Translations under genes and position numbers: made by a program
Shown here: piece after piece, positions 1-8,972 of the stretch
Layout: each line of letters begins with the position of its first letter
Numbering within the stretch: the first letter of the stretch is position 1
Assembly (NCBI GenBank): GCA_052033505.1
Contig: JBPOJN010000014.1
Span: 16,088 to 80,087, forward strand
Direction of reading: 5' to 3'
Source of the DNA: JBPOJN01 sp052033505
GTDB lineage: Bacteria > UBA10199 > JACPAL01 > GCA-016699445
DNA length: 64,000 nucleotides
The notes under the pieces: generated by a model
Database searches by the model: none
The model's input: the letters and a program-made list of their open reading frames with translations, nothing else
Told to the model about the DNA's origin: nothing

Positions 1-299
<299 letters not shown>

Positions 300-378
300 A
301 TTTAAAAGGGAAAAACAGTTGCCAGCGAAAAACGTATGGAGTAGCTCCCAGCCCTCTATTTTAATTTAAGGATATATT

Positions 379-561
379 ATGCCGGTTCCCCGTAGAAAAA
401 CGTCCCGTCAAAAAAGAGATACACGACGGTCCCATCAACATCTGCAAAGCCAGCAGGTCCAGCGTTGCAAGCGCTGCGGCAGCCCCCGCATGTCCCATCG
501 CGTGTGCCCGTCCTGCGGTTTTCTGGGCGATAAAGAGATCTTCCGCATCGAAGAAAAGTAG
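379..561 (+). CDS. rpmF: 50S ribosomal protein L32
   Basis: This 60-residue basic protein begins MPVPRRKTSRQKRDTRRSH, the standard L32 N-terminus. It continues with two Cys pairs (CKRCG near residue 31 and CPSCG near residue 44) that form the zinc ribbon of the C+ form of L32. Length and architecture match the family. L32 is a structural protein of the large ribosomal subunit. An AGGA lies a few bases upstream of the ATG. In many bacteria rpmF precedes plsX and fab genes; here it is followed by a secreted-protein gene, so that linkage is absent. Confidence 0.95.
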   Translation: MPVPRRKTSRQKRDTRRSHQHLQSQQVQRCKRCGSPRMSHRVCPSCGFLGDKEIFRIEEK

Positions 562-691
562 GCGAGAAGTAGGCCTTTTTCGTTCCTCTATTCACCTGAA
601 TACGCATTTCCCGAAGCTCCCAGAACCTTCATTGACAGCACAGCGTCTTGTGGTGCCTAATTTATCCAGTAGACTTTAACCGGGAGAACTC

Positions 692-2314
692 ATGACTCAC
701 ATAAAATCCTTTTTTTTCGCGCTAACTGTGGTGGCAACCGTTTCCTTCTGGTCTCTTGAGGCCAAAACCGCCGAAATCGGTAATAACGATTTTCGCATCA
801 GTGAAATGGGTCCCGACGGAGATATAAACTATTTCGCGCAATTGCCCGCCGTCGCTTATAACGACACGGATAACGAATATTTCGTGGTGTGGGCCGGAAG
901 TGACGACGCGGGGGGCCTGCTTGCCAACGAAATCGAATTGTACGGCCAAAGGATCAATGCTGCGACCGGAGCGGTCTTAGGTGATCGCGTGCGTTTGACC
1001 CAAGTCGGCACCGACGGCACCACCACACGGAGTGTTGTTGTCGGGCAAGGTTTTCGCCCTTCTGTCGCTTACAATAGCACCGACAACGAGTATCTCGTCC
1101 TCTGGGTCGCGGATGACGACGCCGCGGGCCTGGCGGATAACGAATTCGAAATCTTCGGACAACGCGTAGACGCGTCCACGGGACAACCCGTCGGTACCGA
1201 CGATTTCCAGATCAGCTCCATGGGTACGAACGGTAATACTGCTTTTTACGCCTACTTGCAGGATGTCGCCTACAACAGCATCGACGACGAATATCTGGTG
1301 GTTTGGGTCGGTCATTCGCCCACGACGGCGGTGAACGTAAACAACGATCTTTATGGGCAACGCATCGCGGGTGCGACGGGTGCTCTTCTGGGATCCAATC
1401 TCGCCTTGCGCGCCCCCGATACGGTCAATGAAGTTCCCGGCCATTCTCTAGACGTGGGCTTTCCCGCGGTTGCTTACAATCCGGCGGCCGGTGAATATTT
1501 GGTGGCCTTCATGGGGGACGTCTTCGTCAACGATGACTCGGATATCTTCGCGCAGCGTGTGGACGGGGTGACCGGTATGCCGGTCGGCGTGGAATTCCGT
1601 GTCAGCGAGATGGGCACGCAAGCGACGCCGGGCAATCCTTTCAGTGTGAATCTGCCGCGCGTGGCTTATAACGGCGACGCTGACGAATATCTGGTCGTAT
1701 GGACCGGCGACGATAGCGTGGATGAAAAAATTGAAGTCTACGGTCAACGTTTGACCGCCGCGACAGGAGCCGCGGTGGGTACTGACGATTTTCAGATCAG
1801 CTTCTCGGGCGACCCGTCCGATACGGATTTTGGACCCAACTTATTCGCAGACGTGACTTACAATCCCAGAAACCGGGAATACTTGGTCGTATGGCAAGGT
1901 GATGTCGATGAGGGCGGCGGCCTCTTCGACAATGAATTTGAAGTTTTCGGCCAAAAGCTCGAATCCTCCGACGCTACGGCTATCGGCGACAGGATCCGCG
2001 TCAGCGACATGCAGGGGACCGGAAATACGAATGTCGACATCTTAGGTATCGCGTCGGCGTACAATGCGACGGATCAAAATTACCTGGTCGTCTGGAGCGG
2101 TGACGACGACGTCGCACCGTTGGTCGATGACGAGTTCGAGATTTTCGGGCAACTCCTCTCCGATCCCGAATGCGGCAACGGCGTCGTCGAAGGCAGCGAA
2201 GGATGTGACGACGGTAATTTAACCGACGGTGACGGTTGTTCGGCCGCTTGCGTGGATGAACCGGGAGGCCCGGGGAGTTCAGGCGCTTCCGGCGGCTGTT
2301 CTTTAATGAGATAA
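692..2314 (+). CDS. Secreted seven-repeat (propeller-like) protein with Cys-rich module and GGCSL tail
   Basis: The protein has 540 residues. A signal peptide occupies about residues 1-27 (basic start, FFFALTVVATVSF core). There follow seven copies, about 68 residues apart, of a unit centred on AYNxxDNEYLVVWxGDD, at roughly residues 54, 123, 190, 257, 325, 395 and 460. Seven such units suggest a seven-bladed beta-propeller, although this is inferred from repeat number. Near the C-terminus is a Myxococcus-type Cys-rich module (CGNGVVEGSEGCDDGN...), and the protein ends SGGCSLMR. The same GG-Cys-Ser-Leu ending recurs on other secreted proteins in this window. SD GGGAG precedes the ATG. A run of eight T lies within the signal-peptide codons (near 709-717). 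Function unknown; extracellular or surface location is likely. Confidence 0.75.
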   Translation: MTHIKSFFFALTVVATVSFWSLEAKTAEIGNNDFRISEMGPDGDINYFAQLPAVAYNDTDNEYFVVWAGSDDAGGLLANEIELYGQRINAATGAVLGDRVRLTQVGTDGTTTRSVVVGQGFRPSVAYNSTDNEYLVLWVADDDAAGLADNEFEIFGQRVDASTGQPVGTDDFQISSMGTNGNTAFYAYLQDVAYNSIDDEYLVVWVGHSPTTAVNVNNDLYGQRIAGATGALLGSNLALRAPDTVNEVPGHSLDVGFPAVAYNPAAGEYLVAFMGDVFVNDDSDIFAQRVDGVTGMPVGVEFRVSEMGTQATPGNPFSVNLPRVAYNGDADEYLVVWTGDDSVDEKIEVYGQRLTAATGAAVGTDDFQISFSGDPSDTDFGPNLFADVTYNPRNREYLVVWQGDVDEGGGLFDNEFEVFGQKLESSDATAIGDRIRVSDMQGTGNTNVDILGIASAYNATDQNYLVVWSGDDDVAPLVDDEFEIFGQLLSDPECGNGVVEGSEGCDDGNLTDGDGCSAACVDEPGGPGSSGASGGCSLMR

Positions 2315-2326
2315 TCGGGAAGACAC

Positions 2327-2788
2327 ATGGAAATCGCGATCGCCTCCGACCATGGCGGCTTGGATTTGAAGCAACGAGTTTTAGATTTTTTGAAATCCCG
2401 GGATGTCGCCTATCGCGATCTCGGCACGAGCACGGCGGAGTCCGTGGATTATCCCGACTATGCGGCCAAGGTCGCGAAGCTGGTCTCCGAAGGCCAGGTG
2501 TCCGCTGGGATATTACTTTGCGGAACCGGCGTCGGCATGTGTATCGCCGCGAATAAGTTCAAGGGCGTGCGCGCGGCTGTCGTCAGCGAGTCGTATTCTG
2601 CCCGCATGGCAAAAGAACACAACAACGCCAATATCCTCTGCTTAGGCGCGCGCGTGTTGACGAAAGAAGGCGCGGAAAAAGTCGAAACGATTTTGGCGGC
2701 TTGGCTAGACGCTTCCTATGCGGGCGACCGCCACACGCGCCGGTTGGATAAGATCCACGAAATCGAAAATAAGAATTTCAAAGCCTAA
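2327..2788 (+). CDS. rpiB: Ribose-5-phosphate isomerase B
   Basis: The 153-residue protein is colinear with RpiB. It has the MEIAIASDHGG start with the phosphate/ring-opening Asp-His, a CGTGVGMCIAANK loop whose Cys is the usual catalytic base, and HNNANILCLGARV near residue 100. RpiB interconverts ribose 5-phosphate and ribulose 5-phosphate in the cytosolic pentose phosphate pathway. Galactose-6-phosphate isomerase LacB is a relative, but the single-subunit form with the Cys loop favours RpiB. It starts 12 bases after the preceding secreted-protein gene, with GGAAGA as SD. Its pathway partner transketolase is 22 kb away. Confidence 0.93.
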   Translation: MEIAIASDHGGLDLKQRVLDFLKSRDVAYRDLGTSTAESVDYPDYAAKVAKLVSEGQVSAGILLCGTGVGMCIAANKFKGVRAAVVSESYSARMAKEHNNANILCLGARVLTKEGAEKVETILAAWLDASYAGDRHTRRLDKIHEIENKNFKA

Positions 2789-2791
2789 AGC

Positions 2792-3778
2792 TCACAACCA
2801 TTTTTTCCGGCGGAAATAATACAAAAGTCCGCCGCCGACCGCCGCCATCAATCCGTAAGCGAGATAGTGTCCGTAAGGCCAATTGATCTCGGGCATGTAT
2901 TTGAAATTCATTCCGTAAATCCCCGTGATCACCGTCATCGGCAGCATCACGCACGACAGCATCGTCAGTACCTTCATCACGTCGCCGGCCTTATTCGAGG
3001 ACGTCAGCAAATGCGCTTCGACCAGGCCCGAAACCGCATCGCGGTGCGACTCCACCCGGTCGGTGATGCGCAGCATGTGGTCGTGCACGTTGGCAAGATA
3101 GGGGAGCGAAAAAGGCAACATCTCGTCATAGCCCGACTTTACGAGCTGGATGACGATGGCGAGCTGCTGGGCGACCATGCCTTTCAGCCGGATCAGGTTC
3201 CGGCGCAGCCCGAAAACTTCGGTCAGAAACCGCTCGTCGTGTTCTTTCAAGACGTCGTCTTCCATCTCGATGATCTTGCGTTCGAACTGGTCCAAGACCG
3301 GCGTGTAGAGGTTCGCGGCTTCGTCCAGAATTTTAGCGAGCAAAAAATCCGCGCCTCGGAAATAGTTTTTGGGGCTGATTTTCGAGCGTTCTTTGACAGT
3401 CTCGATGCTGCGTAAATGGGGCTTGTGATAGGTCACTAGGTAATGAGGCCCCAGGAAGAGGTCCAATTCGGCGCCTTTGAATTCCTTTTCGGAACTCTGA
3501 GGGAGGATTTCGTGCGTGATCAAAAAAAGATATTCGCCGTAATCCTCGACCTTCGGGTGATGCCGGGGCGAAAGGCAGTCGTCGATCGTGAGCGGGTGAA
3601 AATTAAAAACCGTATCCAGAAGCTCCGTTTCGGGAGGGGTGGGCTTTTCGATGTCGACCCACGTCACGCGGGAGCGGTCGGCGATGAGAGCTCGGAGATC
3701 GACCGGATCTCTTCGTTCTTCCAGTCCGGTTCTCTCATTATAAGTGAAGATCGTCAGCACGGGCCGCTTTTCTACCAA
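2792..3778 (-). CDS. corA: CorA-family magnesium/cobalt transporter
   Basis: The 328-residue protein has a long soluble N-terminal domain and long helices, then two C-terminal membrane spans (about 272-292 and 303-320). The signature YGMNF sits between them at about residue 287, and the chain ends in a basic tail RRKKWL. This is the pentameric CorA architecture, with the GMN loop at the pore mouth. The gene converges with rpiB; only 3 bases separate the two stops. The start chosen is TTG at 3778; a GTG a few codons downstream is the alternative. CorA mediates passive Mg2+ uptake, and related ZntB exporters share the fold, but the GMN loop alone does not separate them. Confidence 0.92.
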   Translation of the reverse strand: MVEKRPVLTIFTYNERTGLEERRDPVDLRALIADRSRVTWVDIEKPTPPETELLDTVFNFHPLTIDDCLSPRHHPKVEDYGEYLFLITHEILPQSSEKEFKGAELDLFLGPHYLVTYHKPHLRSIETVKERSKISPKNYFRGADFLLAKILDEAANLYTPVLDQFERKIIEMEDDVLKEHDERFLTEVFGLRRNLIRLKGMVAQQLAIVIQLVKSGYDEMLPFSLPYLANVHDHMLRITDRVESHRDAVSGLVEAHLLTSSNKAGDVMKVLTMLSCVMLPMTVITGIYGMNFKYMPEINWPYGHYLAYGLMAAVGGGLLYYFRRKKWL

Positions 3779-3826
3779 AGGCCGCGTACAAGGGCCACGA
3801 AAGAGTGGGTAAGCTAAACTTTCCTC

Positions 3827-3842
3827 GTATTCGCGAGAATAC
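3827..3842. promoter_or_regulatory. 16-bp perfect palindrome in the corA / beta-helix divergent gap
   Basis: GTATTCGCGAGAATAC reads identically on both strands (6-bp arms, GCGA centre). It lies 49 bases upstream of the corA start and 82 bases upstream of the ATG at 3924, in the only spacer between these divergent genes. The placement fits an operator for a dimeric regulator. The regulator is not identifiable, and the site could be chance. Confidence 0.4.
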
Positions 3843-3923
3843 TCTATGTTATTTTCTATTGAAAACGGTGTTGCATGCCCTTGCGGAGTGTGACACCAAG
3901 CATGTTAAGATTAGGAGAGGCTC

Positions 3924-6029
3924 ATGGAAATTTCTAGTTCAAAATTTATTTACTCCACGGCTTTCGCTGCTTTGGTGTTGTTTTCAATCTCTGCCGATGC
4001 CGCAACCGTGACGAGTAACGCCGGAGACTGTGCGGCGGGTACTCTCCGCCAACTCGTTCACGATGCCGTCGACGGAGATGTCATTACCATTCCTGCGGGG
4101 ATGACCGTCACATTGTCCAATGACAATTGTGCCGGTAATGACGGGGATAAAGACATCGACGTCGCCGCCGATATTACGATTCAGGGAGAAGATCGTTTAA
4201 CAAGCATCGTCGATGCAGACGGAGACACATCCGTTTCTCGAGCTTTTCATATCGCCATTAACACCGATGTCGAGATCTCCCATCTGACCATCAAAGATGG
4301 TGTTGTTCTCTCAGGTGGAGGTGGCGCCATTCTTTTGTCTACAGGCGCCTCGCTTTTGATCAACGATGCTCTCATTACCAACAATGAGGCTGCATCGGCA
4401 TTCTTCGAACAACTAGGAGGGGCCATATTCACCGTCAGAGACTCCACTCTCATCATTGAAAATAGCGACCTAACTCTAAACTCGGCATACCGAGGTGGGG
4501 CTATTTACAGCAGTGGAAATGTCCTCATCCGGAACAGCAACCTCGAACAAAATTTTGTCTCCTCGACAACCGCCTCCTCCGGGGGTGCCATTTACAACTT
4601 GGGTGAGCTCAACCTTGTCGACACGGCTGTCGTCTCTAACGAGTCATCAGGATCAGGAGGAGCCATCCGCTGCTCATCAGATGCAATGACGACCATCACC
4701 GGCACTGTAGGAAGCTCTCTCTGTAGTGTCAGTGGCAATCAAGCGAATGGTGGAGCGGGTGGTGCCATCCATGTCTCGGGCTCGATCATAATCGAAAACT
4801 GTCTCTTGGAAAATAATACCACCACCAGCACATCCAATCCCTCGAATGGAGGAGCCATCCACACCAGCAGTTCATTATCGTCAGTTTTCATCCGAGAAAG
4901 CCTGATCCAAAATAATAGCTCTACCTACCAGGGAGGCGGAATTTACAGCGCTGGAAGCCTGATAGTCTCCGATAGTACTTTATCCGGAAATACCTCCGAT
5001 TCCGATAATAGCGGCAACGGACTCGGAGGAGGCATCTACAGCGAAGATCTCGTCCTCACGAACTCTCTTATCACCGGCAATACGAACAACAGCGGTCAAG
5101 GCGGCGGAATTTATTTAAACAATGGATTGATTATGTCGAACAGCATCGTCTCTGAAAATACAGCGAACGACGGCGATGCAGGAGGCATCTTGGCCAATGG
5201 CACTTCTAGCATTCGCAATAGCACGATTTCGGGAAATCGGGCCCTGGGGGACACAGGCACTCGCGATCACGATGGAGGAGGCCTCTACATCGCCGGCGCC
5301 TTGACACTCAGCAACAGCACGATTTCCGGAAACTCCTCGTCAGGTCATGGTGGTGGTATCTATGCATATGACAGTGTACCTCTGTTCATCAACAATACGA
5401 CCATCGCCAGTAACCAAGCGAATTCTGATAGCGGCGGCCTGACGGCAGGCCAGGGTGGAGGGCTCTATGTCGACGTCTCCCAAGTCGTGATCGGCAATAG
5501 TATTATCGCGGACAATGCCGATTCTGGTGTAGCCCCCGATTGTTTCTTCGATGCGACTGGCAACGGACACTTGACCATCGCCGGACCGACTTTGATCGAA
5601 ACAGTCAATGACGCTTGCGATCTTGCCGGAACAACAGCCCTTGTTCTGACAAGCGACCCTCTTTTCGCAACTGCAGGACTCGCCGACAATAACGGCCCTA
5701 GCGTGGGATACCCATCAGCCACAACGACTTTGCAGACGATCAGTCTCCAGGACGCAAGCCCTGCCCTCAATGCGGGAGATACTTCCACCTGCCAAACAAC
5801 AGATGCTCGAGGAATCCTACGTCCTCAAGGTTCTGCTTGCGAACTAGGATCTCTCGAAATTTTGGTCGATGCTGATGGAGATGGCGTGGGGGATGTTCAA
5901 GATAATTGCCCGGACGTTTCCAATCCGGATCAGGCGGATGCGGATAGCGATGGAATCGGCGATGCATGCGAATCCGACTCCACAAACGGCGGTGGATCGG
6001 GCGGCGGTTGTAGCCTCATCGCAGGTTAA
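3924..6029 (+). CDS. Secreted right-handed beta-helix protein with one calcium repeat and GGGCSL tail
   Basis: The protein has 701 residues. A signal peptide (about 1-26, ending SADA|A) precedes a long run of short turns, GGGIY, GGAI, ISGN and IxNSTISGN, typical of right-handed parallel beta-helices of the polymorphic outer-membrane/Chlamydia-Pmp-like type. The C-terminal region holds a thrombospondin type-3 repeat rich in DxDxDG calcium ligands (DADGDGVGDVQDNC...). The tail is GGGSGGGCSLIAG. AGGAGAGG is the SD. A paralogue starts 27 bases downstream, probably in the same transcript. Unlike true Pmp proteins there is no C-terminal autotransporter barrel, so another export and anchoring route must apply. 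Ligand or substrate unknown. Confidence 0.75.
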   Translation: MEISSSKFIYSTAFAALVLFSISADAATVTSNAGDCAAGTLRQLVHDAVDGDVITIPAGMTVTLSNDNCAGNDGDKDIDVAADITIQGEDRLTSIVDADGDTSVSRAFHIAINTDVEISHLTIKDGVVLSGGGGAILLSTGASLLINDALITNNEAASAFFEQLGGAIFTVRDSTLIIENSDLTLNSAYRGGAIYSSGNVLIRNSNLEQNFVSSTTASSGGAIYNLGELNLVDTAVVSNESSGSGGAIRCSSDAMTTITGTVGSSLCSVSGNQANGGAGGAIHVSGSIIIENCLLENNTTTSTSNPSNGGAIHTSSSLSSVFIRESLIQNNSSTYQGGGIYSAGSLIVSDSTLSGNTSDSDNSGNGLGGGIYSEDLVLTNSLITGNTNNSGQGGGIYLNNGLIMSNSIVSENTANDGDAGGILANGTSSIRNSTISGNRALGDTGTRDHDGGGLYIAGALTLSNSTISGNSSSGHGGGIYAYDSVPLFINNTTIASNQANSDSGGLTAGQGGGLYVDVSQVVIGNSIIADNADSGVAPDCFFDATGNGHLTIAGPTLIETVNDACDLAGTTALVLTSDPLFATAGLADNNGPSVGYPSATTTLQTISLQDASPALNAGDTSTCQTTDARGILRPQGSACELGSLEILVDADGDGVGDVQDNCPDVSNPDQADADSDGIGDACESDSTNGGGSGGGCSLIAG

Positions 6030-6056
6030 TGAACTCTAAAAATTTAGGAGAACCCT

Positions 6057-8105
6057 ATGACATTTTTTAAACGACTCACACTCCTGGCCTTCTTCGCATC
6101 GATCTTGCCTCTCGCAACACAGGCCGCGACGATCACGGTCAATACGACCGAAGATGAGATCAATACCGACGGAGACTGTTCCCTCCGAGAGGCTATCGTC
6201 TCATCCAATAGCGATACAGCGACGGACGCCTGCACCGCAGGCAGTGGGGTAGATACGATTGTAATTCCAGCGGGAACTTATACCTTAAGCCTCACCGGAT
6301 CCGGAGAAGATCTCTCAGTCACAGGAGATTTAGATATCTTGCAAGACGTTACACTTTCTGGAGCAGGGGCCAGCGCCACCATCATCAATGGCAACGGGAC
6401 CGTCACACAGGATCGCGTGTTTCACATCGATCCTGCCTTAAGTACCATCGGCATCTCGGTCACCATCTCCGGACTCACCATTCGCGGCGGTAGAACCACA
6501 TCAGCCGGCGGTGGAATTTTGATTTCCGGGGAAGGCTCTTTAAGACTCTCCCTATCTCACGTGGAAGATAATGTAGGGGGCGGAAGCGGAGGCGGAGGTA
6601 TCGCACTCCCTGAGAGTAGCGGTGGCTCCCTCATCCTCTCCGGCTCTACGATCAGTGGCAATGAAAGTGATACTCACGGCGGTGGTATCTATACTTTCGA
6701 GGCATCCGTCTTAATCACCGATGGAAGTGTCATCTCAGGTAACACGGCCCTTCATGCTGGTGGTGGCATCAGCACCGGTGATAATTCCTCGATCCTAGAA
6801 ATCATCGAAAGTCAGGTATCGGACAATACATCTTTTGCAGGCGGCGGCGTTTTTAGCTTGGGCATGACTCGCATCACCGACTCCACTGTCAGCGGCAACA
6901 GTGCTTCTGGCAACGGCGGCGGCCTGCATCTCTCCGATTCTGAGATCCTCGGCACGACGATTCAAGATAACGACGCTATCAACGAAAGTAACGGCGGCGG
7001 ACTCTATACGGATGGATCCTTCACCAAGATCTCCAACTCTTCTATCTCAAATAACCGCTCCGACGGAGCTGGCGGAGGACTCTATTTCGGGGCAGATATC
7101 GGCGTCATCGAAGATAGTCACATCACGGATAACCTCTCTAATTCGAACAATGATGACAACGCTGACGGTCCCGGAGGCGGTATTTACAGCCAAGCAAATT
7201 CTCTAACCATCCTTCGCAGTCACATCACCGGCAACACCTCAAATCGCTACTGGGCAGGTGGTATCGGCTTCGAATCAGGCAGTGGGTCATCGCTCCTCAT
7301 AGAGGATTCGACGATTTCAGATAATACCTCGACGGATAGTTATGGTGGCGGCCTTGTTCTAGACACCTATTCTTGCATCATTCGCTCCAGCACGATTTCG
7401 GGAAATAGCGCTCTGGGGGACACTCAGAATTCTGGCACTACCGACAGCGAAGGTGGTGGCATGTATATCAATGGTGGCTCACACTGCGTCATCGAAAATA
7501 CAACGATCGCTAACAACATCGCTGATGGCGGTGGTGGCGGCATCGCTAACTTTGCTGAGCTACAACTCAATCATGTCACCATCACCGGAAACACTGCCGA
7601 TCATGGTGTTGGCGGTGCCTCGAATGACACAGGTGGTGGAATCTATCACTCCGGAGTTAGCGGTTTGCTCGTACTCAATTCTATCATTAGTGGAAACAGT
7701 GATGCAGGATCGAGTGGTAACGAGTACGCCGATTGTTTCACCAACAGCTCTGCTTATCTCGTCTCTTCTGGCCCGAATATTATCCAAGATACGACAGGAT
7801 GTACGATTCATGGAGACACCCCCATCTCGGCAGATCCTCTGTTCGACACCGCTGGCCTTATCGACAATGGTGGTTTGACACTGACAATTTCTCTTCAGAG
7901 TGGAAGCCCTGCGATCGATGCAGGTGGCTCTACGACATGCTTACCCACCGATCAGCGCGGTGCTTCAAGGCCCGTCGATGGAAATAGCGATAGCACCGCC
8001 CAGTGCGATCTCGGCGCCGTTGAGCTTTCGTCTACAGTCCCGACGCTCGCGACCGAAACTCTTGGCCAGAATCAGGCCTCTGGTGGTTGTAGTTTAGTAC
8101 GATAA
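6057..8105 (+). CDS. Secreted beta-helix protein with CSLREA motif and GGCSL tail
   Basis: The protein has 682 residues and is a paralogue of the preceding gene. A signal peptide (about 1-23, LATQA|A) is followed by a CSLREAI motif at about residue 41, the hallmark of the CSLREA domain at the N-terminus of many secreted beta-helix proteins. Dozens of GGGIY/ISGN turns follow, then ASGGCSLVR at the end. There is no calcium repeat in this copy. SD TTAGGAGAA lies just before the ATG. A segment near 7383-7425 is nearly identical in DNA to 5213-5255 of the upstream gene, which suggests gene conversion or recent duplication. It ends in a strong intrinsic terminator. Extracellular; function unknown. 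Confidence 0.75.
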   Translation: MTFFKRLTLLAFFASILPLATQAATITVNTTEDEINTDGDCSLREAIVSSNSDTATDACTAGSGVDTIVIPAGTYTLSLTGSGEDLSVTGDLDILQDVTLSGAGASATIINGNGTVTQDRVFHIDPALSTIGISVTISGLTIRGGRTTSAGGGILISGEGSLRLSLSHVEDNVGGGSGGGGIALPESSGGSLILSGSTISGNESDTHGGGIYTFEASVLITDGSVISGNTALHAGGGISTGDNSSILEIIESQVSDNTSFAGGGVFSLGMTRITDSTVSGNSASGNGGGLHLSDSEILGTTIQDNDAINESNGGGLYTDGSFTKISNSSISNNRSDGAGGGLYFGADIGVIEDSHITDNLSNSNNDDNADGPGGGIYSQANSLTILRSHITGNTSNRYWAGGIGFESGSGSSLLIEDSTISDNTSTDSYGGGLVLDTYSCIIRSSTISGNSALGDTQNSGTTDSEGGGMYINGGSHCVIENTTIANNIADGGGGGIANFAELQLNHVTITGNTADHGVGGASNDTGGGIYHSGVSGLLVLNSIISGNSDAGSSGNEYADCFTNSSAYLVSSGPNIIQDTTGCTIHGDTPISADPLFDTAGLIDNGGLTLTISLQSGSPAIDAGGSTTCLPTDQRGASRPVDGNSDSTAQCDLGAVELSSTVPTLATETLGQNQASGGCSLVR

Positions 8106-8902
8106 GCTTTTTGGAGAAGGCCGGTGACGATACGCGCGTTGCCGGCCTTTTTTCTTTCGATCCATCCTACCGGCATGATGTCTTTGAGCGAGCTCGTGAT
8201 AAAAATTTCGTCGGCATGATTCAGGGCCGCAGCACACAAGCTTTTCTCTACCACCGGTATTTTCAAGCTTTTGGCAAGTTCCATCACGAAACGTCTTCGT
8301 GTCCCGGGAAGCAATCCATCGCTGATGGGAGGCGTGATCAACACACCTTTTGTCACGATGAAAAGATTACTCGAAGCGCCTTCGGTCACATACCCCGATT
8401 CATTCACCATCAAGGCTTCATCCATGTTGCGTCGAGCGGCTTCTCGTCGTGGGATCATTTTGCTTAAATAGCTCGTCGTTTTGATCCGAGAGAGGGTCTT
8501 CGAATCCGCCGAAAAACTTTTGGAGTACATCACTCGCGCACCCTGTGTGTAACACCGCTCCGGATAAGACTGAAAAGGGTTGGCCGTCATGACCAATCGC
8601 GATTTGCTCACCTCAGCTTCGGAAAGCATCACACGAACTTGAGAGTCTCTAAGTCGATTTTTTCTTAAGAGAGCATGGATCCATTTTTTAAAATCATGAA
8701 GAGACACCGGAACCTTCAGGCCTATGAGATTGGCATTATCCTGGAGCCTTCGAAAATGTCTCTGAAGAAGCAAAACACGACCCGCCATCACTCTCATGGT
8801 CTCAAAAAGGCCAATCCCATAAAGATAAGACGAGTCCGTCACTGGCAAAACGGCACGCGACTGCGGGACTATCTTTCCATCGATCCCTATGAAATGACCC
8901 AT
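8072..8902 (-). CDS. pabC: 4-amino-4-deoxychorismate lyase (class IV PLP aminotransferase)
   Basis: The product of about 276 residues begins MGHFIGIDGKIVPQ and shows class IV aminotransferase features: a YGIGLFETMRV motif near the N-terminus, RRREAARRNMDEALMVN around the middle (the family places a catalytic Lys upstream, here TSYLSKMIPRR), then GYVTEGASSNLFIV. PabC releases pyruvate from aminodeoxychorismate to give p-aminobenzoate for folate. pabB lies 408 bases away on the same strand, which favours this over branched-chain or D-amino acid aminotransferase. The start at 8902 avoids 31 unlikely upstream residues. The 3' end overlaps the convergent beta-helix gene by 34 bases. Confidence 0.82.
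   Translation of the reverse strand: MGHFIGIDGKIVPQSRAVLPVTDSSYLYGIGLFETMRVMAGRVLLLQRHFRRLQDNANLIGLKVPVSLHDFKKWIHALLRKNRLRDSQVRVMLSEAEVSKSRLVMTANPFQSYPERCYTQGARVMYSKSFSADSKTLSRIKTTSYLSKMIPRREAARRNMDEALMVNESGYVTEGASSNLFIVTKGVLITPPISDGLLPGTRRRFVMELAKSLKIPVVEKSLCAAALNHADEIFITSSLKDIMPVGWIERKKAGNARIVTGLLQKAYRTKLQPPEA
8117..8155 (+). terminator. Intrinsic terminator of the beta-helix gene, inside pabC coding sequence
   Basis: AAGGCCGG at 8117 pairs with CCGGCCTT ending at 8149, followed by a T-rich run. It lies 12 bases past the stop of the plus-strand gene and wholly within the 3' codons of the opposing pabC. Confidence 0.8.
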
Positions 8903-8972
8903 GTTTTTGATCCTGCCTGTTTTCCGAGCCAAAAACACGCATCTTTTGCGTCCCGCGGCCGATAACTCCCAC

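Noticed and set aside
3924..8105. Chlamydia-type Pmp autotransporters
   Set aside because: The beta-helix repeats fit, but no C-terminal barrel with terminal Phe is present; both proteins end in GG-Cys tails instead.
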